Below are positions 50,590-63,104 of a stretch of 64,000 nucleotides of DNA, in pieces (position 1 is the stretch's first letter; every line of letters starts with the position of its first letter). Where the stretch lies: the NCBI GenBank assembly GCA_947034895.1, contig OX344764.1, positions 46,233,348-46,297,347 of the forward strand, in the 5' to 3' direction. The position numbers were made by a program, and so were the translations under genes. The notes below the pieces were generated by a model. That model saw nothing but the letters and a program-made list of their open reading frames with translations. It made no database searches and was not told where the DNA came from. The DNA comes from Rhytidiadelphus loreus. Its lineage: Eukaryota > Streptophyta > Bryopsida > Hypnales > Hylocomiaceae.

Positions 50590-51000
50590 GTTGATCAATT
50601 TGAGCTGATGAGCTCCACTAGAATAGGTTGTAATCTTTATTGAAGTGCCTCTACTAGAATCTTATAAGCCACATTCAAGGCCACATTGAGCAAATTGACT
50701 GGGCACCAATTACCTAGCTCTTTCTAAGTCTTGCATTTGTACAATGGCACAATAGTGTCTCTGTTCATGCCTTTTTGTAAGGAGTCACAGATGATGGACT
50801 ATTGGATCATTGTAGTAAAATCTACACCTATCAAAAGCCAATATTGCCTATAGAACTTGATTATGAAACTATCAAAGCGTAGACATATATTAGATGCCAT
50901 TGAAATGATTGAATTCACTGTTTGGTGAAGTTCCTCTTTTGAGATTGACTACAAGAAGGATTCTTTGTGTGCTAGTGGGAGAGAATGAAGTATCAATTGG
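50590..51000 (-). pseudogene. LINE (non-LTR retrotransposon) reverse-transcriptase fragment
   Basis: The minus frame reads across several stops as HQTVNSIISMASNICLRFDS, then FIIKFYRQYW, LQKGMNRDTIVPLYKCK, KELGNWCPVNLLNV and YKILVEALQ. This follows the well-known LINE pattern of the acidic helix, nKsPGpDGf-x-xxFyk-xfW, G-x-N-xT-x-I-x-Lx-K, and N-xRPIsLLNv-x-YKi. It covers the N-terminal fingers and first palm motifs of the reverse transcriptase, without the YADD active site. Internal stops (TAG, TAA and TGA) and missing flanks show an old, inactive copy. The 42.8-43.3 kb fragment could come from the same class of element. Confidence 0.8.
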
Positions 51001-51649
51001 AGGAATTCATCCATAGAACTATAAGAGACCCATATTTTAGGTGACATCCAAGGTGACAAACTATGAATTTGTGTCAACGATAATGTCTAATGCACAATAC
51101 AAAGTGTCTTTTTCTAGTTCTTACAAATTGGATGGTGACTTGTACATGGATTAATCAAATAAATTACTAGAATTTAGTATGACTTTTCTGACTCTATACT
51201 ACCAATTCCTATAGTCTAAATTCTGTCACATGCACTTAGAAGCTTAATCCTGGAATAATCTAATTTAGACACTCTATACTACTTTGGCCAACACAACCCA
51301 ATTCTATGTCAAACTCTTAATAAACCTTCTAAATACCTAATTGGACACTGGAAATAGGAAAATAGAAGTGCTTCCAGACTTTTAGAAGCACTTTTAGACT
51401 TTTAGGAACTAATTCACCATATTTATAGGAACTTCTGCTAGATTTGATGCAAACACTCTGTTTGATAGGGCTTTTTTATTCTAAATACTAATGAAAATGA
51501 GCCAAAGCAAAGCAAAAAATTCTAAGATGCAAGTGACAACTATGGGGCTCACAATACATAAGGTGTTCAATATCAATAGCACATAGCATCCCAACAATAG
51601 AAAATGCAAAGTACAATTCAAATGTACCATTGCAAACTATTATGAATTA

Positions 51650-52252
51650 GAATCATAATGCATCTCTTAGGTCAAGGAACAAACACGGATGCTACTAAGG
51701 TGACAAGGTTCACACCAATCCTTCCAATAAGGCTACCAATGCATTGAGGTCCACTACGGACCATTGATGAAGAAGTCCATGGCTCAATTCTACAATCCCT
51801 TCAATCATCATTGATGTCCATGGGTCCATCATTGTCAAGATTTAATGCACACATGAGTGTAGGAAAAAAGCGTCTATACAAGACGTACGACAAGAAATCC
51901 TAAAATTTAGAACCATATTGTCCACCTATTTAGCATGGATTTAGCTGGTTCCACTCAAAATGTTGGGTAACCAAGTGGAGTAGGGTGACATCCTAGATCT
52001 AACATTGATGGAACCACTAATACATTGAGGTTGATAAAACCATTGGTACAAACTTAAGGCATAGGTAATTATGTAGATATTGAAGTGCAAAACTTGAATT
52101 CAAAGATAGAATGTGAAGTGCAACCTAAATGAGTGGCAAGAGAAGATGTCGGAAACAAGAGCTCTACTGACAATGAGAGCAAGAATGAATCACATGAAGA
52201 CATTGACCAAAATGCTAATGAAATGTCCAACAATGACATATTCACTTTGTAA
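51650..52252 (+). pseudogene. Possible decayed ORF with acidic C-terminus
   Basis: A plus-strand frame reads TKVTRFTPILPIRLPM, then after a stop GPLRTIDEEVHGSILQSLQS, and later NIDGTTNTLRLIKPLVQT. The last stretch runs to the TAA at 52250-52252 and includes ESKNESHEDIDQNANEMSNN. Several stops interrupt it and at least one frame change is needed. The Ser/Asn/Glu-rich tail is protein-like, but no family was recognised and chance cannot be excluded. Confidence 0.3.
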
Positions 52253-52545
52253 TATTTAGAATTATAGATGTAGAAGTAGTAATTAAAATAGTATTGTAAG
52301 GATTCAATATAAATATCTTGTAAAGATTTGTAGTTGAAGTTTGTGGTCGAATAACTTATGGGTGAGTTTTATGTAATGCCACATTAGGTATAATAGGGTC
52401 AGAAATACATAGCAATGTTTCAAGTTTTTTGTAGGAACCTGTAGAGGTGTTGTGGTGGTGACCATAATCAAATTATGGAAGAAGAATGCAAACAAAAGTT
52501 TATTTTTGAAATAGGAATGACCCTCATGCCAATATATACAAGTTA

Positions 52546-52552
52546 TAATGAA

Positions 52553-52607
<55 letters not shown>

Positions 52608-52625
52608 GTTATTATTATTATTGTT
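52546..52625 (+). repeat. (AAT)n/(ATT)n palindromic microsatellite
   Basis: About nine AAT units run directly into about fourteen ATT-type units, so the tract is a near-perfect inverted repeat that could extrude as a cruciform. Confidence 0.95.
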
Positions 52626-52629
52626 ATTT

Positions 52630-53709
52630 CTATAGTTATTATTATATTGCACCTTACTATTGGCTTTCATGTTTCAATTAGAATAGAAAAGTAGAATAAA
52701 AAAATTTCAAGCTATATTATTGAAAATTGTAGAATGTGGAGACCATCCAATCTAATACGTATTAAGCATGTAATTTTAGGTTTTGTAGAATTTAATGTCA
52801 TATGTTAGTTAAAGGATAAATTATTAAATTGAAATGGGGGATGTATTTGTGGTTGCCCCTAAAATTTGTAGGCACACTAGGACCCTAGAGTCAAGGCCGC
52901 CTTCCTAACCACGTAGTGGCATTGACAATTGCACCAAAGGTTGCCCAAGTAGGGTTGTCTATCTTGACATGACTTGGAGGTTTTATGTCATAACGTCATG
53001 TCACATCACGATGTATCATAATCTTGTCAACGCTAACCTTAAACCCTAAATTCTATAAGAAGCTAACCTTTTTTTTCACTATTTTTTGACAATTATTGAT
53101 GGAAAATCAAACGTATCACTACTATTGAACATATTAGCCTAATGTATGTCATTCTTTCTAGAGAATTTATGATATTGCATCCAAATTGTTAGAATATTCT
53201 ATCATAATGGACGTTGGAGTTAAATCTTGATGTTTTGTCAACATCAAGTCCATCTAGACTTAAGGTGATGGTGACAAAACTCCACCTAGGGAACCACGTT
53301 CACTCCAAAACCCTGAACCTGTGGTTGCCCATTCTACACTTAGATTCCCCCCACTTGCAATTGCTCATGATGATGTGGTCCATGTCACTCTTGAGAGCCA
53401 ACCATGTAGGACAAATCAATTTACTGAGGGGTGAAAAAATCCAAAACCTTATTTGACATCGATGTCACCCAAACTCAATATTAGTCCTACATGTTAGACA
53501 ATAATTAGCTTAGCATCAATTCGACTTAGAGTCACATTAATTAGATTTAGAGTCACACATGTTAGATTAATGAAAGGTCATAGCTATTCACTTGCTATAT
53601 AAACTACGTAGTATATTCTTTTTATACATAATATAATGAACACATGTTTTGCCTTTGATATGCTCTTTTTTCTTTCAAACACTACACGACATGCAATGTC
53701 AAACGTCTA
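52630..53709. other. AT-rich spacer
   Basis: No supported gene. CTATATAAAC at 53598-53607, with nearby ACATGTTAGA direct repeats (53489 and 53557), might be the remains of an LTR, but no boundaries could be set. Confidence 0.4.
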
Positions 53710-55187
53710 TTAACCCCTAAAGGACCGGACTGTGTTTTTTGGCTATATAGAAATTTTGGGCAGGTACCTACAAGTGGAGATTTTCATATTTGGGGCTAAA
53801 ATTTTAATACGATGTGGAGGCAAGGAATATCTTTCATATGCACCAAATTTCATGACATTTGAAAATACGAGTCAAAAGTTATAGCCTAATATGTTACTTT
53901 TTTTTGTAACTGGGCAGTTCGGGCAGATAAAAAAAATCACTTTTTTCAAAAACAAAAATTTGGAATTGATTTTCTAGAGTTTTATATACACAAAAAGATT
54001 TGAATCATTCCATTTTGATCAATGAGTCAAAAGTTATGAGGATTTTTTGTTTGGAGGTAGTTTTGGATTTCCTACTCTAAAATAAACTTTGAAATCCTTT
54101 ATCTTTACCCAATTTTCAATAGTTTTGGACAAAAATAAAATAGAAGGATGTAGATACATCATTTCAACATTTCAACCATTGGTATTGGAAATTTTCAATT
54201 CCATATTTAAATTGTAAATAATTTAGTATTTTTAATCATCCTCTACTACGACCTACTTACTATTTTTTTCCTATATGTTGTACTATTCCAAATGATCTGA
54301 ATTTTTTTAAGCATGTGGCCAACTTGTCTAGAAAAACAAATCCAAAGAAGCACTACCATTTAGGTCATTTTTTCATAGAAATGTGAGCTTGTGAAGTGCA
54401 GCTGCCCTGCTTTTCACAGGGTAAAAAAAATGATTTTAGTTAATTTGAATGCTTATATCTTGCAATCCCCTTGGTGGAAATGCTTGAAATTTTTACCACA
54501 TGTTTTTGATACTAAGGTAAACCAGCCTATGACAGGTAGATTGCCTGATTTGCCTTGTTGACATTTTTGAAATTTTGAAATTTTTTTTCCATATAAAGGC
54601 AAACATGAAAAATTGGTAGAACAATTGAAATTTTATTTTTTTGACAAAGTATGGATTTGTTACAGATTTTTGAAGTGAATTGGCCAGATGGCTCAAAACA
54701 GTCTGTAGACTATCCCACAACCATCAAAAACTATACCCATGGTGGTCATCAAACCACCCAATGCAGTTACAATATTTCCTAACATGGTTGAAATATTTTC
54801 TAACATGGACATGACATAAAAGAATAAAAAAAGTTAGTTCATGTAATAAATTACACTAGAAAGGGACGAGTTCCTAAAACAGTCTTTAACATCTCCATCA
54901 CCATCATACAAAACATTGATTTCAGCCATCAACCTACCTAATAAAGTTTTGCTTACATTAATTAGAAAAAATCTGGCATAGATTGATGGAAAATTGTAAT
55001 GGGTCATCTTATAGATGTCTGTATTAGGCACTTGGCCTGTCATAGGCTGGTTTACCTTATATAAGACAAGATCCTACGGTTAGGTATGTCAAAAAATATT
55101 TTTTTTCAAAATTTTGGTACTTGTAATAGAAATGACAGTTTTGGAGCGCTTTTGGTGAAAGTATAGTGACAGTCCTTTAAGGATTAA
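53710..55187 (+). mobile_element. TTAA-flanked, piggyBac-like non-autonomous element
   Basis: TTAA occurs at 53710-53713 and 55184-55187. The element between (53714-55183, 1,470 bp) begins CCCCTAAAGGACCGGACTGT and ends with the imperfect complement AGTCCTTTAAGGA. TTAA target duplications and C-rich short terminal repeats are typical of the piggyBac superfamily. No transposase is present. Partial copies at 24.1, 35.0, 45.0 and 49.8 kb define a family, and two of them also abut TTAA at a conserved end. The ends are diverged, so the superfamily label is tentative while the repeat family itself is well supported. Confidence 0.65.
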
Positions 55188-55715
55188 ACACCCAAATCCG
55201 ATTTTTTGTCCAATAAGACAATCTTACTTTTGATGCAATTATTTAAGTTTTTTCCCATAAGACAAGTAAAATAACCCTATTTTTATTTTCACATTGTTTC
55301 CAAAGTAGCATAGATGTCCTCAGATTACAATTCTTCCTAAGATATTTACTGTATATTTTTTATTGTCTTTCTAGAAATGACATTATATTTCTAAAAATGT
55401 CTCATATGCATGCACTTCATGGTGTTTTCAAAGGCCAACCAAAAGCAGTGATGTATGATTGTAGACAATGGATTTACTAACTTATATTCAAATTTTTCAT
55501 TGTTTACATTAATAGATAATTTCAATGTTCATATGCTTTTCCAAATCCTTACATTGGTTACAAATTGTGATTGGTACAATTTTTCTTGAACTTAAAATGA
55601 ATGTCATATATGTGTACACTATCAATTTCCTTTCTCCAAAAAGTATATATAAAAGAAATTATTGATCAGAACTCAAAGACACTTTCACCAATTTCAATGG
55701 AAATTGCACCCTCTC

Positions 55716-55825
55716 AAACTGGATCTGCAAAGAATTGAACTTTAAAGCAAGCTTCATACATTCAATGTGGAAACTGGATCTGCAAAGAATTGAACTTTAA
55801 AGCAAGCTTCATACAACGTGGAAAT
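55716..55825 (+). repeat. 55-bp direct tandem duplication
   Basis: AAACTGGATCTGCAAAGAAT and the ~30 bases after it occur identically at 55716 and 55771. This is a recent two-copy duplication. Confidence 0.95.
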
Positions 55826-55929
55826 CAGAAAAAACTTATGAGTTTTTTAGGGTTGGAATTGTCTTCGTCCAGTTTCATGACACATTCACTTCTATGTGAG
55901 TAGGCTATAAGGGGAAAAACTATGTTTTT

Positions 55930-56670
55930 GTTAGCACCGATTTTCCCACATCTTCTGTGAAAGATTGGTCGATTCTAAGTGCACGGAAGCGAGCCGAGAT
56001 TCCGAGAAGCGAGCCTGGAAGTCCGCCCTTCTACAACCGAACATTCGGTCTCCAAGAGTGGGAGATTCTCGAACATGATGTATGTCCTCTCCGACCATAA
56101 ATCTATCATTTGTAGTTCTGTACAACCTACCAGCAAAAGGCATCTAGCAGAATCTGGTTCCATTAAAGGCCGCAATGGCGCAATGAGATGCTTGGTGTTG
56201 AAGCAGATTCTCAAAGTAGGCCCAGGAGCAAAACCAAAAATATTATAAAAGAAACGACGAATGCGAGGTTCTTCAAAAGATCGTCCCACAAGCTGGAGAG
56301 CAGGAGGGTGGGGTCCAAGGACCAAGCTGCTGGCTCCCTTTAAAACGGGAGCTCCAACGATTTCATTCTCAGGTTCCAGGCTACCATGGAGTTGTCTCTT
56401 GTCTCTTGTCTCTTGAATGATCACTCATTTTGGCCGTGTTTTGTTGTAGGGCCCCAGTCCACTCCTGGGCCAGCACTCACCTTGTCTTGTGCCCCAGCCT
56501 CCTCTTCACTGGGGCTGCAAGAGTGTCTCCTTTCCTTACCCTGGCAGAGCCTTGGCAAGGTAGTCAGTCTGTGTTTCGGACTGAGTTTCGGACCTTGTTG
56601 AAACATTGATACATCTGCTGCTAGTTTGGAGTGTACTCAATTCTTCAGGAATGATGAAGAATCTGGTTTG
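55930..56670. other. GC-richer region with overlapping small ORFs
   Basis: An ORF of 149 codons on the minus strand (56424-55975) overlaps one of 89 codons on the plus strand. Neither shows a recognisable domain. A TCTCTTG direct repeat lies at 56395-56415. This is where composition changes from AT-rich mobile DNA to a less AT-rich, gene-like background. It may hold exons or untranslated sequence, but none can be supported. Confidence 0.3.
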
Positions 56671-57705
56671 GTAACAGCGAATGTCCCTCGGGTTGACTTT
56701 CTGGTAAGTTGGCTGGGTCTTAGTCACAGATATGAATGAATGACAGCGAGAGAGAGCACGTTGGAATGCGTGCATGTAACGAGCATGGATTTGTTCTTGC
56801 GTGCCCTCTCCCGTCGTCTTTCATTTTGTCCGTGATTATAACTAGCGTTTTATTTTATGACTCTGCTTTAAGTTTTATTTCAATTCATTCTGATATCAAT
56901 TGTGTGGAAGGTGAGATGGGATTCACTGCGGTTCGAAGCTGCAAATTTACGCAATCAGGGGTTTGGGGAGTTGGGGGGGATGATCGGTGTCTTTGAAGTG
57001 AGGTTGGTACGTAACAGCGAATGTCACCCTCGGACCCGGGGCTAGCTTTCTGGTAAGTTGGCTGGGTCTTGGTCTCAGATATGAGTGAATGACAGCGAGA
57101 GAGAGCACGCTAGAATGCGTGCATGCAAAGAGCATGGATTTGTTCTTGCGTGCCCTCTCCCGTCGTCATTCATCTTGTCTGTGATCATAACGAGCGTTTT
57201 ATTTTATGACTCGGTCTGCTTTAAATCTTTAATTTGATTTTTATATGAATTGTCTGGAAGGCGTGATCGGATTTACTTGGGTGCGAAACTGAAAATTTAC
57301 GCAATCAGGGGTTTGGAGAGTGTGTAGGGGGGAGATGATCGGTGTGTTTGAAGTGAGGTTGGTAACTGCGAATGTCACCCTCGGACCCGGGGTTGGCTTT
57401 CTGGTAAGTTGGCTGGGAATTGGTCTCAGATATGAGTGAATGACATCGAGAGAGAGCACGCTAGAATGCGTGTATGCAACGAGCATGGATTTGTTCTTGC
57501 GTGCCCTCTCCCGTCGTCATTCATCTTGTCTGAGATCATAACTAGCGTTTTACTTTATGACTCTGCTTTAATTTCATTCTGATGTCAATTGTGTGGTAGG
57601 TGTGATCGGATTCACTTGGGTTCGAAGCTGCAAATTTATGCAATCAGGGGTTTATGGGAGTTGGGCGGAAAAGATCGGTGTGTATGATGTGAGGTTGGTA
57701 GCTAC
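56670..57705 (+). repeat. ~345-bp tandem repeat, three copies
   Basis: Three copies begin near GCGAATGTC at 56679, 57017 and 57368, giving periods of about 338 and 351 bp. Shared landmarks are CTTTCTGGTAAGTTGGCTGG, GAGAGAGAGCACG, GTGCCCTCTCCCGTCGTC, TTTACGCAATCAGGGGTTT and GAAGTGAGGTTGGTA. The CTGGTAAGT could be a splice donor. The function is unknown; it may be a promoter, leader or non-coding RNA repeat. Confidence 0.9.
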
Positions 57706-60700
57706 CTCTATCTAGTCACCGTGTTTATTCCTTAAATTTTTTTTGTGGGTGGCTGCTTTGGAAGTCATCTTAAGCTTTGCCTTCAGGATTGAGTTGATTT
57801 GAAATACAGTTCTCTTTTATACAAATGCCATAGTTTTTGTAAGTGGAATGGAGAAATGGGATCACTACGAGGATTTGGATTATGGGTTGGGCACCAAAAT
57901 AGGCTCGATTAGATATCTGTAGGAAGAGATATGTCCAGTAGCTCTGTTAACACCTGTTGGTTGATGGCATATGTCCTGATGGATGCATGAAGATCCCAAC
58001 TTAATCATCATTTGAACTTGTTGATTTAGTACTAATAAGAGTTGGTGATTCTTGAAATAGAATATTTTCTATTGAGTTGCAAATCTTCTGTTGGTCGTGG
58101 TGTTCCCTTGCAGAGGAACGTTAAGGCTCCAGAAGGAAGAGTACGTGTGCACTACTGACGTTAGGGCGTGGTTGTCCTGAGCAGCCGGCCAGCAACAACA
58201 ACAGGAGGATCGGTTTTTGTAGAAACAAAATGTAGAGGGTGCTTCTATGATCTTGTTTCCAGCATCAGGTTTGGAAAGAGGTGTTGCATTTAATTACTTG
58301 TAATGTACTTCCAACTACTTATAATGTACTTGTGCTGTCAGTAAGTACCTGTGGCATTATTAATTAGTTCAAACTTCCTCGAGAGAAAGATCACTCATTG
58401 TCCTCCTGATTTTGATTCGAAAGTGTTGGTATGCAGCTAACTTTGATAACTCATTGAAAACTCTTTCATGTGACGTGCTAAGCTATCGGACTATCTGTAA
58501 AAGTTCATTTGTTGTAACTATCCCAAAAATCCCAAAGTGTATTTTAAAATCCCAAACTAAAATCCCAAAGTGTATTTCGGTATATCTGACGATCCAACTC
58601 TAGAATCTTTTGAGGCTTGGAAATTCAGCCTTCTTTCAACTGTTCGACTGTTCGCACTCAGTTTATGTGAATTCGTATCCATTCTGAGTAGCAGCATTGC
58701 AGAGAAGCGGAGAAGTTTTCATACCCATTCATGAACTGGATATCTAATATCGCAGCAATTCACATTGTGTAGCAGAGTCTACTCGTTTGCAATTCCCGAC
58801 AGCTAATAGATAGGTATTCCAACAACAAAGATGGTTCCATAATTTGTACAGCTCCGTTTTATGACAATGCCATGTTGCAGAATTCATTATCCGATAGGCT
58901 AATGAGCCGCCTGAAGAGGCATGTCAGAGCAGAAATGAATCATGCTCATGATTGTAACATAACATGCTAACCTGCTCAGTAGCTCAGAAGGGTCGGATCA
59001 GATTCTCTTTAAATGTATTTTGCAAACCGGGGATAGTCAGAGCACTGGATACTCATCGTGCAGCTTTCGTGTGTCAAGGAAGCGCTTGTAGAAGTCTCCC
59101 CCCCCAATCATGCTCTTGAATAAATGTAACAAGAAAATCAATCTGGAAAAGAGAAATCTCTGGGTATGCCCGCAAAGTTTGCAAATTCCAGTGACAGTTA
59201 AACTCTACTGCACTAGTTCATGTTCATTCTTGTGCAGCCTTCCTGTGACAACCCAATTCGATTAGAAGTTCGTCTCCCACAGTTACGAGCATGCAACTTT
59301 CCATTTCCCCATTACATAATGTAAAGGAAAGAACAAACCTTGCGGGTCTGAAGGTCGTTCTCCAGTCACGCACGTACACACCCTGTTTCAGACATGCTAC
59401 AAGGAAGTTGGACTAGTACATGTATGGAGCAAGCAAAAGCTGCTAGATACATAACGCCGGTGCGCAACGTCTCTGTAAAGCTCATCTGTCGCGTGCAGAT
59501 TTTCTGCCTAGCAAGCGTGCTAGAAGTGCAAAAGCTTGCATGCAAGCGAACAACCGTACAAGAAGTGAGAGCAGAGAAAGTCATCCAGTGGAACCAATCT
59601 TCAGGTGGAAATGTTACACACTCCATCGTCAGGCCTTCAAATTCGTTCATATACCATTGCACACTTTGTCCCAGCTATGTGTCAGTATCACAATCAGAGC
59701 GACAGATTCAACATCATTGTTGGAAAGACCTAATTGGTGGTGTGTATGCTCAAACAAGACTTTATTGCTTGAGTCTAATTACAATTCCTTAAAGAGAATG
59801 ACAATTAAACTCTAGGTCTTGTCTTCATAATACCGATACCTGTCACTGGAATATTAACAACTAATAGTCCGGCATTCTGTGTAACTTGAGCAACACACTA
59901 AACACTAATCTATACTCCACACCTGGTTTCTTTCAGCAAGCAGGGAACTGGCTGAAATTTCTTACAGTTATACGAGCAGAAACTTGATTCGTGTTACCCC
60001 CATGATGTTTCAGCGTTGCACCTTGCGCTTCAAAAGGATCCTCCACCAAAGGAAGTTGACCTCGGACACAACATCCGGAAACTCACACAGGAAATACTTC
60101 CTGAAAACGGTTTTAAGTTCCTCACGCAGAATTTTCTGCAAGAGATCGAGTTCCCTACCCCGGGAGCCTTCCTTCCGTGCCATCCTGGCTCCAGTTTGCG
60201 TTAGTACCAATTGAGCTTGAATACGACTGCCCACTACAGTGCCAGCCAGGTCAATAATCCAACCTAGCTGCTTCTGCACTCACAACTCATCAGAACCAGC
60301 CAGCAAGGTCGCCGTACTTAAACTCGTAAAACGTCACGGCAGTTCCAAGTTGGCAATCCAGTTTCGGGCAAACGGTGCTGATTGGAAAAGAAGCCACTAC
60401 TCTGAGGTGTAATAGGAAGGCTCCTTCTGCGTTCCAACACCTGCAAGGTCACCATCAACTGACTGATAAATCAAAAACCAATTCAGAGACGATGCCATTA
60501 CTGGAAACTGAAGTTCTAGACTTGGACAGAATAATCGGAATGCACGCGCGGAATCCTACATTCTCAGGTGTGTGGACAAACACAACTATGCATGTCACTA
60601 TTCACATCAAATAGAAAGTAACGTTCTGACGCAGAAGAAATCTTCACTGTACTATGTAGAGCAAGTCCGATCACCCCCCAGCTGTTAAATACTAGTAATT

Positions 60701-61308
60701 TGTGAGAAGTCCAAACGCTCGTTAGTAGCATCTATGCAGAATGCTACTCTTACAGGCTATAGAATTCACAGGTCATACAGTCTATACAGTTGACGACTGC
60801 AGATTCGAGCCTCAAATTGCAAGTTCATTAATCATGCCTAAGTTTGACACTAGGAACACATTCAAATTTTATGTTGTTGGTTTACACTTGTGTTGTTGAC
60901 AGGACTTCAAGACAGATAACAAAGGACTTCAATCCTTGGTTGTCTTCACATACCGTATTACAGCATCCAGCTACTATGGATCTCTATTCCGGCATAATTA
61001 TCAAGGATTAGATCACGGTCAGAACGAGCTGATTGACAGTTTGGTCTTCAGCTTGGGATTGCGTTTGTGTTCCGACCAGAAGGTTCACAGGGCTGAGAAA
61101 CTGAAGGTTCTTATCTCCAAACATTCACATACGACAGTGGAAGTCGGAGTACTGGATAAATTATACTCACCCCTGAAAGTTTTTGCAAATACGGAAATAG
61201 GTCGACTTGAAGTTGAAAAGCTTTAGATACTTCTTGCAAGCGTGGGTAAGTGGCAACTGCACCGTACTGATCCACTATTCCACTAATCCTGCATTAAGCA
61301 CAAGAATA
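57706..61308. other. Less AT-rich region, no recognised gene
   Basis: Composition is more balanced than in the rest of the window, but open frames are short and none shows a known domain. It may be intron, untranslated or regulatory sequence of a gene not resolved here. Confidence 0.4.
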
Positions 61309-61462
61309 GGCAATTTCGTTAAAATGGCGGTATTCCAATATAATGGCACCACATTCCACTAAAATGGCACTGCATTTGTTAAAAAATAACACTACATTCC
61401 GGTAAAATGGCACACATTCCATTAAAATGGCAAAAAACTGCCGCCATTTTAACGAAATTGCC
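61309..61462 (+). mobile_element. Small inverted-repeat element (MITE), copy 1
   Basis: Ends share GGCAATTTCGTTAAAATGGC and its complement (61309-61328 and 61443-61462), followed by GG on the inner side. TA flanks both sides (61307-61308 and 61463-61464), as for Tc1/mariner-type MITEs. The 154-bp interior repeats ATTCCATTAAAATGGCA-like words. No coding capacity. Confidence 0.8.
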
Positions 61463-62876
61463 TATAAGACCGCATGCAGGAGCCTCTTCTGCCATTTGGT
61501 CAACGCATGGAATGGTTCACCCCTTCCCTGCAAATGTCAAGTCAAAGAATGTCAGACATCGAATGAAGCTGCAAAGCGTCATTCGAAACCAGCTCCAAAA
61601 GAATGTTACTTAAATGACGAAGCAAAAGGCAAACCCTAGCTAATATCTACAACTAGCATTGCCGAACGACTGAGATAATATTCTGAGAGAGTAGAACCAA
61701 AGAATACAAGAGTAAACCTAGTAATATGAAACTTGTAGCCAATCGACAGCAAAAGCTAAAATCAAACATACAGAAAAGTAGAGCATCACAATATCACAAT
61801 AGCATACAACAGCGAAGTCCCTACTGATACCTCAGGTCTACACCAGTCCTAGTTTTCAGAGCTCTAGATAGGCCACTTGAGAGTCCTATTTTTCAGAGCT
61901 ATGGGCAGTTAAAGGTCACAATTTTGAAGCACGCCATGTTAACGAATATGACCAGAACTGCAAATACCGATAAGGTTACACCAAACTAAGCTTACGTCAC
62001 GGTTTAAGGAAAGACAAGTCCCATGCATGCACTCTATGAAATGAGGCTACCTTATCCGACTGGTAGTGCAGCTACACAGTAACTGCACGTAGAAGAAACA
62101 TATCAGCGAGTGACACATTATCTCAAACATTCTCCTGTGACAGTGAAAGCAGCAAAGTAAAATCCTAAATCTTCAAGTCCAGAACTCATGTTGATAAGAC
62201 ACAGCAACGACGAAAGTGCCCACATGCTACTAAAAAATAAAATCTAAGAACTATCGAGGACTGTGCTAAGCTGCAGACCTATAAATCTTCTGACATCAAG
62301 CATGGTCAGAAAATGCCTGACAAACAGACAGGCCGGGCGTACTACACACGGTACTACCCATCATGAACACCTGAAGGCTTTACATTACCACCTACGTCAG
62401 TGAGGTCTCAAGTTCCACATCCACGTTTCTGAATCCCTCAAACCACAACTAGCTAGAATTTAATCCCCGGTTATAACAGGCAGGTTCGCCTCCAGAAGCA
62501 AAATGTAAGGAGTACATTCATGACCGACATGGGAATTGAGCAGAAGAGTCAAATAACCGAACATGAGAATTTAGCAGAAGATTGGAAGCAGGTAGATTTC
62601 ATTTTATGTACGTGGCCATGCAAACTCTGCAGTTGCATGATTGTAAGACCTTCAATTGTACTCAGTACCATGGTTACTCCTCCAACAGTTTCATTACCTG
62701 CTCCATTGAACTCATATGTAATTATCCTGACAAAATCCAACGCAACCTGACCACACGGCACCTCAGCCTGGTAAGTCCCAGATACTTAGCTAAATACGTG
62801 GGGCCTTGCAATTATGGTGAACGATCATTTGGCGCTTTGTCCTCTCCCTCTAGCAATACAACTATTTACTGACAAC
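61463..62876. other. Spacer between MITE copies
   Basis: No coding region recognised. Balanced composition, short open frames only. Confidence 0.4.
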
Positions 62877-63043
62877 GTCAATTTCGTTGAAGTGGCGCGA
62901 TTCCAGCGCCTAAAATTGTGACACATACGTCCATAAAGGTCTAACATCCAGGACAGGTATGGAATTTATATGGAGAACAGTGTTCTGAAAGGTGTGACAA
63001 AGTAATGGGATACCGCCAATTTTAACAATCTAACGAAATTGAC
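62877..63043 (+). mobile_element. Small inverted-repeat element (MITE), copy 2
   Basis: Ends GTCAATTTCGTTGAAGTGGC and ...TAACGAAATTGAC are related to copies 1 and 3 but more decayed. The 167-bp copy lies within a slightly longer palindrome AACGTC...GACGTT (62874-63046). No clear TA duplication. Confidence 0.65.
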
Positions 63044-63104
63044 GTTCCGAGTTCCTCTTCCCACAAAATCGATTAAAGAAACAAGGGCTCGTTTGCAGGT
63101 GTTA

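Noticed and set aside
56736..57486. ORFs within the ~345-bp tandem repeat as a small protein family.
   Set aside because: The frames are not kept between the copies and the encoded peptides differ by frameshifts, so the repeat is not selected as coding.
59394..59792. 132-codon plus-strand ORF as a gene.
   Set aside because: No domain, biased composition or promoter; length is within chance for this less AT-rich region.
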